Positions 1-13,720 of a stretch of 64,000 nucleotides of DNA are shown here, piece after piece. The stretch spans positions 642,501-706,500 of the forward strand of contig BROG01000259.1 of the NCBI GenBank assembly GCA_030159075.1. The letters are read 5' to 3'. Position 1 is the stretch's first letter. Each line of letters opens with the position of its first letter. A program made the position numbers and the translations under genes. Under the pieces are notes generated by a model, which did not search any database, was not told the origin of the DNA, and worked only from the letters and a program-made list of their open reading frames with translations. The stretch comes from Atrina japonica. Taxonomy: Eukaryota; Mollusca; Bivalvia; Pterioida; Pinnidae.

Positions 1-857
1 TCTATGCAACCAATTACTAGTAGTCTAAATCATCAAAACCAATACATCTAATTATGATATAACGTTAGATGTATTTTGTGTATTTTGCAACCTGGTTTTA
101 CCCATTCCTAGACATCGAAGAATGTACATTGAAGTATGATAATAGTATGATGAAATGGGCATTCGAAATCGCAAAAATATCATCTCGCGAATAAATATTG
201 GATCTGTGTATCGCGAAAATAAAGTCCCATAAATATTTCCGGATCTACAGTACTAATGTGAAGACAACAGCACCCAGGAAACTCGAAATTAGATATAAAA
301 TACATAATCAAGTACATGTACTGCATACACTGATATATAAAGACGATAAATTTAAAACTTAACTATAAATACGCAGTTCATGTGCCATCAATGACGTGAT
401 CACACACTAATAGTGACGTGAAACAAATAGTCACGTATTCTTGTCAATCATGTTTCACTTGTTGTTGGCACATGAACATGGTGATTTTTCTTCCAAATAT
501 TTCGACAGTGATCTTTTTTTCACGAAATACAATGGTCAAGATGAAATGGCTTTTAATGTACCTTTTGTTGAATACATCCTCTTTGATTGTAACAAAAGTT
601 ATATCATTATATGCCATGTTAAAAATCAGAGTATGTGCTGCTACCCCCACCAACCACCAGCCTAATGTTTAAACGTGACATTGAGAATGAGACGTTTTTT
701 GCTGTAAAGTACTTTGTATTTTGTGTTTTGTTAAAGATGGCGGCTTTTAGGAACGCGTCTGTTGTGCGAAAAAATTTTCATTATCTTTTGGTTGTTTGAT
801 TTATTATAAATATTATACCAAAGTTATATCCAAATATATAATTATAAACTACTATTT
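1..857. other. AT-rich intergenic sequence, nothing recognised
   Basis: Non-repetitive AT-rich DNA. The short open frames between 418 and 1029 overlap on both strands and resemble no protein family I know. Confidence 0.5.
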
Positions 858-1021
858 TTGCGCGGGTTGGAATCCTGCAAGAACCTAAGCTGATTTGCCA
901 GTTTAATTTCGGAAGACCGGTGGTCTCTTCCCGAGTACCTTGTAACTGGGTTCTCTCTTCCACCATTCCAAACTGGCCGCCAGCACATAATTCAAAAATT
1001 GTTGATTGCGGCGTAAAATAT
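858..1021 (+). mobile_element. tRNA-derived SINE, truncated copy C
   Basis: The copy starts near a degenerate Pol III B-box (GGTTGGAATCC, 865-875). It continues through the family body (ACCGGTGGTCTCTTCCCG, then AACTGGGTTCTCTC and CCACCATT) and ends in a TTGTTGATTGCGGCGTAAAAT tail-like segment. It aligns in reverse orientation to the copies at 3190 and 53280. Confidence 0.7.
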
Positions 1022-1375
1022 CTGTTCATTCAAACAAACAAAATACATGTTTAACTTAACGTTTACTTGATTCCATGGCTCCTGCCTTCCAATCATTTTA
1101 CTTCTTGTCAGCCCCATCACAATTGCTAAAGTTGTCACGTTTATACGAGGAAAATGTCAAAAAGTTCCAAGAACTATCGTCAAAAAGTTCCAGGAATGAA
1201 GTATTTTTAGAAACGACGTGTATTGTGCTATGTTTTATCTTCACACAACAGTTCCCATTTACTTTGATGTTCCTAGCCCAATTTTCCTGAACCCTGTTCA
1301 TACCTTCCACATAGATAATATATTCAGGTTTTTCCTCAAACATTTATCCTTGTCAACCTTGTATTTCTCGTCATC
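1022..1375. other. Unique sequence, no gene seen
   Basis: It contains a small direct duplication of GTCAAAAAGTTCCA (about 1156-1189) and otherwise nothing recognisable. Confidence 0.4.
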
Positions 1376-1378
1376 TAT

Positions 1379-1422
<44 letters not shown>

Positions 1423-1439
1423 TATTATCATCATCATCA
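1376..1439. repeat. (TCA)n / (ATC)n trinucleotide microsatellite
   Basis: About 20 TCA/ATC units with a small interruption (ATTATTATC). It creates Ser- or Asp-run open frames on the two strands that are not genes. Confidence 0.9.
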
Positions 1440-1696
1440 AGTCTGGTTCCACACAAATGTAATTTCAAATCTTTAGACAGGATATAATTATTGGATGAGA
1501 TCTGCACAATGGTGTACATGTTGGTTGTTCACTTTTTAAACTTTCCGTTCGTCATTAGCAACTTGTATTATTTAAATCTTCATTTTGTTTTTGTATAAAG
1601 TAATTCCCATCATTGCAAAACGGCCAACAAATTAATATATCACCAAGGATCACAAAAATTATTGTAACAAGTAAAATAGACATTATTTTTATATGC

Positions 1697-2565
1697 TTGC
1701 ACTAGTGCGATGTTGTGTTGTCTAAATGTGTTTGAACTATTGGGATGTTATGTTGTCTAGATGTGATTGAACTAGTGGACTATTGTGTTGTCTAGATGTG
1801 TTAGAACTAGTGAAATACTGTGTTCTTTAAATGCGTTTGAACTAGTGGGATGTTGTGTTGCCTAGATGCGTTTGAACTAGTGTAATGCTGTGTTGCCTAG
1901 ATGCGTTTGTACTACTGGACTGTTGTTTTGTCTAGATGTATTTGAACTAGTAGACTGTTGTCTAGATGTGTTAGAACTAGGTAAACATTGTGTTGTCTAA
2001 ATGTGTTTGAACTAGTGGGATGTTGTGTTGTCTAGATGTATTTGAACAACTGGGATGTTGTGCTGTCTAGATATGTTTGAACTAGTGTGGTGTTCTGATA
2101 TCTAGATATGTTTGAACTAGTGTCATGTTGTGCTGTCTATATGTGTTGGAAGTAGTGTGATGTTGTGCTGTCTAGATATGTTTGAACTAGTGTCATGTTG
2201 TGATGTCTATATATGTTGGAACTGGTGTGGTGTTCCGATATCTAGATATGTTTGAACTAGTGTCATGTTGTGCTGTCTATATGTGTTGGAAGTAGTGTCA
2301 TGTTGTGCTGTCTAGATATGTTTGAACTAGTGTGGTATTGTGATATCTATATATGTCTGAACTAGTGTGATGTTGTGATATCTAGATATTTTTGAACTAG
2401 TGTCATGTTGTGCTGTCTATATGTGTTGGAAGTAGTGTGATGTTGTGCTGTCTAGATATGTTTGAACTAGTGTGGTATTGTGATATCTATATATGTCTGA
2501 ACTAGTGTGATGTTGTGATATCTAGATATTTTTGAACTAGTGTCATGTTGTGTTATCTATATATG
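1697..2565. repeat. 35-bp minisatellite, about 24-25 units
   Basis: The unit is roughly TCTAGATGTGTTTGAACTAG + TGGGATGTTGTGTTG, repeated head to tail with 10-25% divergence. The distal part is homogenised into a 140-bp (4 x 35) higher-order unit: the same variant series starting near 2310 recurs at 2450. Nothing suggests that it is coding. Confidence 0.9.
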
Positions 2566-3189
2566 TACAGAAATGTAGCGTTATTTCTGACTGAATTAAC
2601 AGACATTTTAACACATCCAAATCCCCATCCCTCGTAGTATATTTCGGGTGCTGATACTGCAGCTAAATAGATCAATGGAACCCTTTCCCTAGACAATCTC
2701 TTGTCCCATAATTTTGATATAAATAGACAATATTTATAAAGGGGCCATGCTATATACATTTTACTATCATTCTAGATACTAAAAGTAACGTCATCGGAAA
2801 ATATAGGGTAACAACTTTAAACTGAATTCAATGTAGGGTACCGCGTAGTTCTAATGTGACAAAGGTTTTTTAAAGAATGTAACTACATTTGATTCAACTT
2901 AGTCACTGATACGATATTAAATGGTTACACGTTCATTTAATGAATGATTTATAATTCCGTTCATTATGCAGTATCATGTTTACACATTTTTGGATTAACT
3001 GAGGGTTTAACCTCATAGTGTAAACATGATGGATGCCTCTGTCGCATTATTTAGCAGTATATAAGTGGAAAACACTCCTATTTCCATACAAAAAAAAAGG
3101 AAACGTTTCTTGGAGTCTCTGTTCATAGCGACACGTTATATATACATTCCCGTAATGTTGATTGTCCGATTTTGTTTTTAATTTTGCAT
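2566..3189. other. Unique intergenic sequence, no gene seen
   Basis: AT-rich sequence with no recognisable coding or repeat signal, apart from a (A)9 run near 3090. Confidence 0.4.
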
Positions 3190-3410
3190 TGTGTTTTATG
3201 CCACACTCAACAATTTTTCAGTTATATGGTGGCGGCCAGTTTTTAATGGTGGAGGAGAGAACCGGTTACAATGTACCCGGGAAGAGACCACCGGCCTTCC
3301 GCAACTAAACTGGCAAACTTTCTTACAAACCAGCGGGACTCGAACCTGCGCTGACAGGAAGTGAGAGACTTCATGGTTCAAAGCGTGATGCTGAAACTAT
3401 TCGGTCATTG
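3190..3410 (-). mobile_element. tRNA-derived SINE, most complete copy A
   Basis: Read on the minus strand, a tRNA-like head (A-box-like TAGTTTCAGCATCACGC, then a perfect B-box GGTTCGAGTCC at 3346-3336) is followed by a body (GGTGGTCTCTTCCCGGG, GGTTCTCTCCTCCACCATT, AACTGGCCGCCACC). It ends in GAGTGTGGCATAAAACAC. At least three further clear copies (858, 48090, 63810) plus 53280 and a diverged 13721 copy share this body, which defines a family. Confidence 0.8.
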
Positions 3411-3472
3411 TAGGAGAGTGCCCAATCTTAAAATGTTCGATCCCATTACTTGATGCTACTCGGTGACTCATG

Positions 3473-3739
3473 CAGTGGCGCATCCTGGAATTTTCGAAGA
3501 TGGGGCGTATAGTTTTGTTTTGTTTTGTTTTTGGAGGGGGAGACAAGAGGCCGTACGCGTTAAAATGGTAATTTAATTGATTGATTTTCCAACTTTTTAT
3601 GAAAAACAATATATGAGTTTTTAAAATGTTTTGTAAACGTCTGGAATTTTGGGTTTATTTTTACTGTACATTCATCTATACTTTGGCGTCTAAAGGGGGC
3701 GTTCGCCCTTTACGCCCCCCCCCCTTCAATCCGCCACTG
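3473..3739. mobile_element. hAT-like non-autonomous element (MITE), about 267 bp
   Basis: It begins CAGTGGCGCATCCTGG and ends TTCAATCCGCCACTG, so the ends are inverted copies of a CAGTGGCGGAT-type terminus typical of hAT elements. The interior has a C-run, a G-rich stretch and no transposase frame. I could not identify an exact 8-bp target duplication (left GACTCATG, right TCAATGGC). Confidence 0.65.
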
Positions 3740-4273
3740 TCAATGGCCGGGGCACCATAAAAACTTTAGAATTTACTTCAGTCTGAGAATTTTTCAACTG
3801 GTCATACTTAACCAATCAGATGTCAGGATTTGCCAAAGTCTAGTAAAAATTTCAGATTTGAGTAATTCTGAAGTGTTATAATACCAGGGTCCGAAGTCAT
3901 CAAATTTACTCAATATACTCAATACTCATGCTCAATTTCTCACTTATTATTTTGACTATACAGTCATTTGTATAACTTCTGATTCTGACTGAAGAGGAAA
4001 CACATTATTATTTTTAATCACTCACATTAATTGTTTTTGTTACACATACGCTTTTCCTGTAAAAAAAGGAATCTATACCTTGAGTATGGTTCTCAGGATT
4101 TGAGTATTTGCTCAAATATTTCTTGTTTTAATATTTCAGAAGTTTTTTCCAAATAAACAATACTTTCCATTGTTATTTACAAATGTATGCCTTCTATTTA
4201 CCAACATGACCACAAATTTTGTGTGTTTTTACCTTAAAATTATGAAAAGTTAGGTGAACTGAGTACTGAGTAA

Positions 4274-4312
<39 letters not shown>

Positions 4313-5146
4313 AAATAAGTTTCTCTCCACTTCAGGGTGAGATATTGCAGTTCCACTTACTCTTACCCACGCTTATCTTTTTTAAATAAAATTACTTCAA
4401 TAGCCATTTATTTATCTGATTTTTGGTACTGTTATAGAAAAAAATAATTTTAAGAAAATCTTAAATTCACTATTAAATTGTTAAAGTAAAATAGAATTTT
4501 TATTAAGATTTTAAAGTTTTATGTGACAGTATCATTCTTGGTTGGTTAATTTTCCTTTTAAATATGTGAACAGAACTTTATATTAATAAAAATTTAGAGG
4601 AAAGCCAGTATACATTTTCTAAAAAAATGAGAATTGCAATTAGGCAAATATGTTATTTTTTTCTTTTTTTTCTTTTTTTTTTACTTTTGATTGTTTTTTC
4701 ACAGTGTAGATACCACTTTATTTGCATAGTGTTTAAAATTAGAAAATATATTTTCTTTACAATTTTCAGTTCCTGTAAAAATAGTTTATTTATGAACTAT
4801 CTATTTATCTCTATTTATTTTTATGTATTCATTCATCTATTCAACATTTTTCTGTAATTTATTTTTTGAGTGTATTTTATATATGTTTATCTTATTTCTT
4901 CATTTAATGTATCTTTATATTTTCTGTCTGTTTGTCTTCAAGTCTTTCTGTGCCTGTCCATTCCCATTCCTGTTCTTTCATTCACATGTACTTGTTACTA
5001 ACATTGATCTTTTTTCCTTGATTCGAAATAAATTAGGATAGGACAAATAATTTCACTAAATCCACTGAATGAAGTAACTAAATAAGAACACTTACATAGA
5101 TGTCATGTCAAATGCTATTATAGAAACTTATTCAAAGTACCTCCTC
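3740..5146. other. AT-rich intergenic sequence with (TA)n at 4278-4309
   Basis: Low-complexity A/T-rich DNA. A T-rich stretch (4640-5035) produces small Phe/Leu-rich open frames with no family resemblance. No gene is supported. Confidence 0.5.
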
Positions 5147-5360
5147 AACTAACCAATCCCTGAAGTCACATTTGGACCTGTCCTTTTCAAAAAAATGATG
5201 AAGTCCACTGTCAACTTTCAGGGGTGTATGATTTTTAATCCAAATTTTGTAATAATTTTATGTGCAATATAAACTTGTACACTCTCAAATTATGACATTA
5301 GACACAGTTCTGTATATTGATTTGTGTGAGTCTAAATGTGAACACAGGGGTTGTTGAGTT
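5147..5360. mobile_element. TTAA-type MITE, long form, copy 1 (about 214 bp)
   Basis: The ends AACTAACCAATCCCTGA and ACAGGGGTTGTTGAGTT are inverted copies of AACTCATCAACCCCTGT. The interior matches the element at 35457 over most of its length (TTTGGACCTG, AGTCCACT, TTTCAGGGGTGT, GTGAGTCTAAATGTGA). There is no coding capacity. Confidence 0.7.
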
Positions 5361-6087
<727 letters not shown>

Positions 6088-6095
6088 CCATATAT

Positions 6096-6168
6096 ATAAA
6101 GAGGATGTTGGATAAGTATATATATATGTTACCTTCATAAACTTATATATCCAACATCCTCTTTTATG
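6096..6168. repeat. Fold-back inverted repeat next to the (TA)n array
   Basis: AAAGAGGATGTTGGATA (6098-6114) is perfectly inverted as TATCCAACATCCTCTTT (6148-6164), with a 33-bp AT-rich spacer. It may be the remnant of a small TA-inserting MITE, or a mutational palindrome at the array edge. Confidence 0.75.
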
Positions 6169-6799
6169 CATAAACATGTAAATATATGAATATTTTGGAC
6201 TAGAATTATTAAGGGTGAACAAGATTGACAGCTGTCTTATTTACTGAAATCTTATTTCAATCTTGACTTTGTGACACTATCTCTTTCGATCTACCTATGC
6301 TTTTATCTCCGGAATATCCTTGTTTTGAAGTTCCAGTTTTTGAAATTACTTATATCAAACAGAAATATGATTACATTTTGTTCACGTATGTGTTTTTGCT
6401 TTAATATGTACCTTGTTTCATTGAACGTATAGTTAATTTACCCATCTATTTTTTAAATCGATATTTATTCAAAGTTAAACACTGATCAAAACATTACTGG
6501 AAGTGAAGCGAAATGCTTTATAATGTAAAGAATGTCATACGACCAGTCCCTGTCGAAATTAATGATGCCAATATAACAGATGACCTGTACTTAATGTGAA
6601 CGAGAAAGTCAAAATCAACTATGATATCTGTATAAAGCATTTACAGGTTATCTTTAATTTAAAGCATGAAACACACAGACACACACTAGCGCGTACGCAC
6701 ACGCACGCACATTGGCCTAACATAGACACAAACTGAAACACACAAATATCTGCTCATCAATATGTAAAACTTTAAAATATCACTAATATCGCTAACCTA

Positions 6800-6804
6800 T
6801 CTAA

Positions 6805-6870
<66 letters not shown>

Positions 6871-6873
6871 TAA

Positions 6874-6908
<35 letters not shown>

Positions 6909-6919
6909 ATATATATATG
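6800..6919. repeat. Interrupted (TA)n microsatellite
   Basis: Three TA runs are separated by short A/T interruptions (AAATTAAA, TTA). Confidence 0.9.
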
Positions 6920-8460
6920 AAGTGAATTTTGGTTCTTGTTTGGCCATGTACATTTCATGTTTTGTTTTGATACAGAATTAACATGTAATATTATCACTGG
7001 AATATTTTGTGTTAAGTACAGGATATTTTGATTAGATATATATATTTTATAAGACATTTTTGTACCTACACAATTTAGTTTAAGATTACATAGGGTAGAT
7101 TTACTCTTATGTAATTTAATTCAAATCCCAATTTATGGCCATGTTTGATCTAAAACGACTCCAGTAAATATTTATCTAACTTCTTTCCGATAAACCCATA
7201 CAGTATTATGCTACCGATTTCAGAAGTTCTTTTCCCGTCTCTTTGTCAATAATTTAAATGAATTCCTTTTCTCTTAATCCGTAAGTCAACGAATTCAAAC
7301 AAAAGAAATTTTAATCAAAAATGCAAATGGATATCGAAAGATTTAGAGAAATATATCAACTCAGTGTAAACACCGATTTTTTTATATCAATGAAAATCGC
7401 AACCAAATGAAGTATAAAAAGAGAAGCGCTCTCACTTCCATGTTGAAGTCTTGAAGACGTAAAATAAATGAACTGCAAATAGTCTAGTATCACCGTTTGT
7501 TCGGATTACGAATTTGAAATGGGAGGTGAAATTAAATCGGTCTGTCACTTGCACGCGACCACAAATCCTGGGGCAAGAGTACACGTACTACTTGTCACGT
7601 GGTTGGTGCTACAGTTATCAATGATACCCTTCACATGTAATACTACTGGCTGCATGGGCAATACAACAACAATAATCCAGGCTTACGTCGATATCTTATA
7701 CTACACGAGAAAATATTATACCAACCCCTACCATATAGAAATAAAAAATATAAATCTGTTGATTTGAACATTAATTTATATATTTTTAAAAATATATATA
7801 ATTTGATTAATAACAAATGATTGAAAAAAATCAATCAATATATACATATATGTGAATTTATCTTAAAATTTTAAAAATAAATGAAGAAAATATTTATTAA
7901 ATCAAAACACTTAAATATTTCTTTCTTCATCTTTTAATGGAATTTGTGTGAATAAAATATCAAAATTTAATTAATCAGACCTTATCATAAATTCACACTT
8001 CATAGGCGCTAAGTATTTAATTCAGTTTTTTACAATAACTCGCAATTTTAAAAAAAAAATAGTTGTTTGCAACAAATGATAAAAGATGGAAATTGTAAAA
8101 AGGGATGACTTAAAACTTATAATTTTAAAGCAACGAATTAATTATAATCCCTATACATCATTGATTTAAATTTTAATTTATTAAATGTTTAACTCTAAAT
8201 TAACACAATGTTAAAAAAATATAATCGGGCGGAATAGATCTAGATTTTTCTAGTTCTTTTACTTTAAATAAAGTCTTGTTGAGCTCATGTCAAATGACTG
8301 TCAAAAATAAATGTTTCCCCGAAGTTAAAGTCCCAACACTAAAGCCACTCTTGTACATTGACAGTTTATTTGAAGAAAATATCTTCTTCGCCATTAAATT
8401 CACACTGGTGTTATTCCGTTCTCTCATCAGGCCGTCAAGTGATAGCCTTTGAGGTAATTG
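6920..8460. other. AT-rich sequence upstream of SALL, no gene seen
   Basis: It holds a TATA-like candidate at 7413, a palindromic AT-rich stretch near 7770-7860, and a mildly CpG-richer patch near 8225. The small open frame at 7519-7767 has no recognisable family. Confidence 0.45.
7413..7440 (+). promoter_or_regulatory. TATA-like core promoter candidate
   Basis: TATAAAAA (7413-7420) is followed by the locally GC-richer GAGAAGCGCTCTCACTTCC. It lies 1.2 kb upstream of the SALL start codon and could serve an upstream transcription start. In an AT-rich genome such a word is also expected by chance. Confidence 0.2.
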
Positions 8461-8640
8461 GCAAGTTGGATCAAAACCAATCAAAAGCGTTGTTACAATT
8501 TGATTATCATAATCACACACTACATAACACAATGTATTGATATAATCATATTTCTGACATGCGCAATAGACCCGTTGATTATGTTCTGAAATTGCAACAG
8601 TAAAAGTTTTGTCATTCGAAGTGAACCACTTTTTCTCAGC
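8461..8640 (+). promoter_or_regulatory. Possible SALL proximal promoter / 5' UTR
   Basis: The 180 bases before the SALL ATG contain a CCAAT box at 8477-8481 followed by an ATCAAAAG-like (TCF/LEF-like) word. There is an in-frame stop at 8587. No convincing TATA box sits at the right distance. Placement here is by position and is weak; transcription could start further upstream. Confidence 0.3.
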
Positions 8641-8713
8641 ATGTCACGACGGAAGCAACCAAAACCTAGGCATATCGAAACCGACGATGAGCTAGCATCT
8701 CTCCTACAAAATG
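8641..8713 (+). CDS. sall: Spalt-like (SALL) transcription factor, coding exon 1
   Basis: This short exon encodes 24 residues beginning MSRRKQPKPRHIETDDELAS. The MSRRKQ(A/P)KP start is the conserved N-terminal motif of SALL proteins, which in vertebrates recruits the NuRD repressor complex (family knowledge). The ATG has A at -3 and is the first start after an in-frame TGA at 8587-8589. The exon ends with G at 8713, directly before GTAAGT, leaving one base of a split codon. That phase fits the acceptor at 56056: the split codon becomes GAA (Glu25) and the frame stays open through exon 2. A tiny first coding exon followed by a large second exon is the usual SALL arrangement. The 5' untranslated region and transcription start were not located. 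Confidence 0.9.
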
Positions 8714-9326
8714 GTAAGTTTATGTTAATCAGTGGATAGACCGTCCGATTTTTCAGGTGTTTATTTACAATCGTGAGATTTGCACGCCGTAGTACATATG
8801 TACATGGTAATGTATCGGTATGTTTGTATGTGATAAAATGTTTATCTCACGTCTCAGATAGGAAACCCGTGGGGACACGCTAAACAGTGCATCATTATGT
8901 CGTCTCAATTTTCACGTGGAGTTAAAAAACCAAATACTGTGATTCGGGAAGTGTATTTAGTGTTGATATAATATACCTGAGAGACTGCTTTGTTTTCCAG
9001 TTTAAATATTCCGCGAAACTCGGCTTTGACGTTTTCCTACTTACATGCTAGGTAAGACTATATAGTTTTATTGTTTATTTGCTGTTACGTTTTTTTTGTG
9101 TGTGGGATTATTTTTCTTATTTATTTTTCTTGATTTATCATTCAGCAACTAAATAATAACAAAATATAATAAGATTCTAATAAACTGAATCTTTTTTTTT
9201 ATCAATAATAGCGCTGGTCAGTTTTAATTAAGTTTGAATGGCGTTTGACACTAAACAAATCAGTTGGTCTAATCTTGGGACAATTAATGTCATAATTAAG
9301 TCATTTGAGTAATCAGTTATCATGGC

Positions 9327-9328
<2 letters not shown>

Positions 9329-9399
<71 letters not shown>
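9329..9399. repeat. (TA)n microsatellite in SALL intron 1
   Basis: An uninterrupted array of about 35 TA units. Confidence 0.95.
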
Positions 9400-9401
<2 letters not shown>

Positions 9402-12400
9402 CTTTATTTATACTTCTACCCTGATTTATAACTTGTGCTATTTATTATTTTATAAATTTAAATCTAAATTTAATTAATAATTTTATTGATTCTTTAATTA
9501 AAGAAATATTGTGTTAAATATGTACAGCAAGTTAAATGTCTAATGACCACAACTTACAAGAGTCGCTACTGAACTTCTAACTTATAACGTTGTATCACAT
9601 ACATAGTAAAGTGACCCTTGGTTGCCATCAAATTATGGTATGCTGATTATATCATACGGAATTATTGATGTGTTCAGAAAGTATCAATCTTTTGTTATCA
9701 ATATTTCATAAGCATTATCATTGTACAGATAAATATATGAATATTACATAAATATATACGGGATATTTTGTAATGTTATTATTGTCCGGGGAGGAAACGT
9801 TGACCTTTGATGTATACATGCGTAAAAATATTTTTCCTTGTTAATATTTCTGAAAGCTATTTGAACAATTTGACCCTTTTAATTTTAATTCTTAAAGAAT
9901 AATTATAAATACAAATTTTAGCATCTGTGCATCGGTGAAATAGATGTATATATCTTAATAATTATGTATATTTCCACAGATTTCATTTTTATCTAGAATT
10001 TAGCTACAAAAATATAAAATCTAGTGAAAAACTAAATTTGTAGAAATATGTAGATCTACAAACTAATTGAGTAAAGAGTCACTTTAATTTTGATAAGCAA
10101 TACTCATTTATTATTTATGTTCTTATAATCGCAATTTTTCATAAAACCTATCAAGGTGTTTTTATCACCTGTCAGTTATTAAGGAACGTATTATAATCTG
10201 AAAGCGTGCTCTTAGCTGATAAACATGGCTCTATCTTAAATATTATATCAATTTTGGAAAGCATATTGAACCGACTATGGTACTCAGCTGTGAGTGAAAC
10301 ATGTCGCAAGGATAGTAGAAAGTATTACCAAAATTCTTAAATCAAATAAAAGATTATAATAAATCATAGGAACGAGTCATTTTACCTGATATCAGTAGCA
10401 AACCTTTCTTTTGAAAAGTTAAAGATTGTTGGAAATTTGTAATGATAAGTCGCCTTAATACTACAGATTAGACAAAAGACAGTAAAGAAGTCAATTTCTT
10501 TGGAAACATCACAAGGCTCGTTGCTATATGGATATATAGAATTACAGAACCTAAAAGATACATATTTTAAATTAAATTGTCAATTTCGAGATAACGTGTC
10601 TGTAGCCCACAGGGAGTAATAGTATTGGTGTTGTTAGCCATGTCTGAAAATCTTTTATCAAAAAATCTATTCAGTTTTTATTCTTTTTGACAAAAATGTG
10701 AGAAAATAGCCAGAAGGAATTTTGTTATTTTAACCATCTATAATTATATTGGTGTAATTATTTCTATCCCCGTCATTGAACACATGTAATTTTCATTCCA
10801 TTAATATTTGGGATACAAAGATTAGCTTGGACATGTGCCCTGAGGGCAAACTGGACACTTACCTATCTTTGGCAGTTTGTAAATGATTGTCTTGTAAAAT
10901 CACTTTATTTTTATTTGTCTTCAATGACTCCAATTATATACAAATAAAAATATAAAAGGGTACCTTGTCTGTTTGGGTGTGATTGTAGTGCTTTTGGAAA
11001 TTAATGTCTAAGTGTAATAAAATGAAAATAAACTACATTTTGTAAGAAAATCCTTATTTAGCCTGAAGGATCTAGGTAAATATATATTTTTATATTTATC
11101 TCCAACAATTAATGCCATAAACTAAACTACATGTAAACAAATAAAGCTTAATAAAACTTTTTATTTGCATAACATAACCTTTCTTTTTACATAACAATAT
11201 TCTTTATTTTATATTTTATTTGTGCATGCCATTTCAACTTCTGTTTAGGCAAGGAAAATCAACTAAAAGATAAAAAAAAGTGAAAGATTAACAGAACTGA
11301 TATGAAATTGATAAATCGTGGAAATTGACAGGGCTGTCACTCTGGCATAAACAGACAGCTGTTCGGAGGCTAAAATTTTGAAAAATTTTTGACAGGCTAT
11401 TTAGCAAGATTTTTCAAAATGGTATTCAGGAATTTTTTGCTCTAGTTAATACATATTTTCGACATAAATGTTATTACTGCCAAAAGAAATAAATAGTGGA
11501 ACCCCTGCTTGTGTTAGCTGTTCAGCCAATTTTTTGTCTGATTTATTGAGAATTTCATATTTCACTGGGCTCTTTGCCCATCACTCTTGTACCTAAATAG
11601 TTCCCCGATAATTATATATAACCCTGTCTGCAAAAGCAACATTATAATTAATTGCAAAGGATATACTTTTAATGGCGTGCAACTTTTTATAGCTAAGGTT
11701 TTTTGTTTCTGTTTGAAACATGTAAAATCAATGATATTGTTTTAATTAAGTAAAAAGAAGGCTGTGTCAGGCTGATGTTTAAATAAACCTTCCAAGTATA
11801 ATTTTGTGGTTTGAGTTGTCTCCCCCTAGACTGACAGCAACCTTTTAAGGCCAGACAAGTATAATAAAATGTTTCTTTTGGAAAACTTTCAATTTATGAA
11901 CATGATGAAGAAGACTTAATTGAGAGTGCAGAGTGATTTTGTTTACTTATCAATAATTATGTAAAAATAAAATATTTTTAGCCTTTAAATCACAGGGAAA
12001 GATAAATGTACACATTGATTTTGATACAGGCACATGGAAAATATTTTCAATAAAAATTGATATACAGGTAGACTAAAACTAAAAGTAATTATTACAAAAG
12101 TTTGTTATTTTGAATTGTTTAGGCTATCTCTTGTAAAACTAGTTATTTTTGGAATGGGTAAAACAGATACATGTATATACACGATTACTTGAAGTAGGGT
12201 ATTTAAAAGGCAAAGATGGGCAGGGAAGTAGTTGATGTAATTTAGCGTAAACACATTTCCCCATCTCTCCGGAACTGAGGGATGCAGAGTCTACATAATT
12301 TATAACTATCAATCAAACGTGAATTCATCTGAGTTATGATAAAGTTTGCAAAGAACTGACTTTTTCCTGTGTAGTCCCGACAGCTAATTGAGAAACGGAA

Positions 12401-13720
12401 GCAAGCACATTTAAAATCTTAGTTATGTAGGTATTAAAGATCGGCATAATGGATACAAATGAGACGATTTGTATAATTTTGTTTTAGATTTACGAAGGTT
12501 AATACATAAGTTATAAAAGATGGAATATCTATAAAGATATACCCAAACAGCATTCCATACTGTCCAGGCAAATTTTAACTAGGGGTACAAACAAGGGTAG
12601 ATAGTATTCAACAAGTATGTTAAAAATAATACGATATTTTCATGGAAGAAAAAACAAATGCACACAGACACACACACATAGTTATTCATAGAATATATCT
12701 TTTCATTTTTTTAAAATTCGGTTAATTGTTAAATTAATTTTCAACTTATTAAGTATATATTAAGTTTTCTAAGGGGTGACATATTACCATGTGTAATTAT
12801 TTACAATAAATATGTTATACAATTGACAAAACTTGTAATTTGCATGACATTGTCTTTACTGAGAAGATACATGTAAACCAATAGGTACAGTACAGTGTTT
12901 TTACAGGTAGTGGCCAAAAATGATCAGACACTCTTGTTTTAATTTTTTATTGTTGATTTCCAACTAACTACATGTACATATGTGCATTTTATAATTCTTG
13001 AAGAAAACTTGTTATCAGGGGATTCTTGTAGACTTTCAGCTGAAATATTTCTGCTGAAAGTCCAAAATTGCAGTCATGAAGTCCATTCTGAGGTGAAAAT
13101 GAACAATGTTTTATATTTAAGGAAAATAACTACATGTTTAACACATGTAACTAAGCAGCTACAGTTTAAACTGTCGTTAAAAAGGAAATAAATTATATTT
13201 CAGAAATTTTGAATTCAGAATGGTGAATATTTTTCAAATAAAAATGTTTTTTTTATCTAAGTGTAGGATTGATAGTATTTCAGTATTATGAAAATTCAAA
13301 TCTTATGGGATTAAAATATTTTTTGCTTTAAATTAAAGAAGAATTATAATGAATATAGTGAATTTCTATAGATCTGCAGTGTGTATCATAAGGAATTACT
13401 CAAGTTTCAACTTTTTTTGTCATGCAAGCTATAACAAATAATGTTTTGGTTTCTGATTGCTAAACATTGTTTGATCTGTTTTTTTTTGTGGCATTATATT
13501 AGTAAATAAAAATGCATAAACAATACATCAGTCCAGCACTTGACACTTATAACTGAAAAATGGTGATTACACAGTTGTACTTTCCGAGAATGTTCTGAGG
13601 AATAGTCTATATATTGTACATATATATACGTTTATACTTTATCATAACACAAGTGCAGAGTCAATGCCTCCACGACTTTGGGACCTAGGTGTTTGTTAGC
13701 TTGTTTTTTTTATGGGAGTT
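9400..13720. other. AT-rich intronic sequence, nothing recognised
   Basis: Unique-looking DNA with short poly-A/T runs. The frame at 12982-13191 is short and unlike any family I know. Confidence 0.5.

Noticed and set aside
3330..3410. A tRNA gene with B-box GGTTCGAGTCC on the minus strand
   Set aside because: The cloverleaf is not intact and the sequence continues into the repeated SINE body, so it is a SINE head and not a functional tRNA gene.
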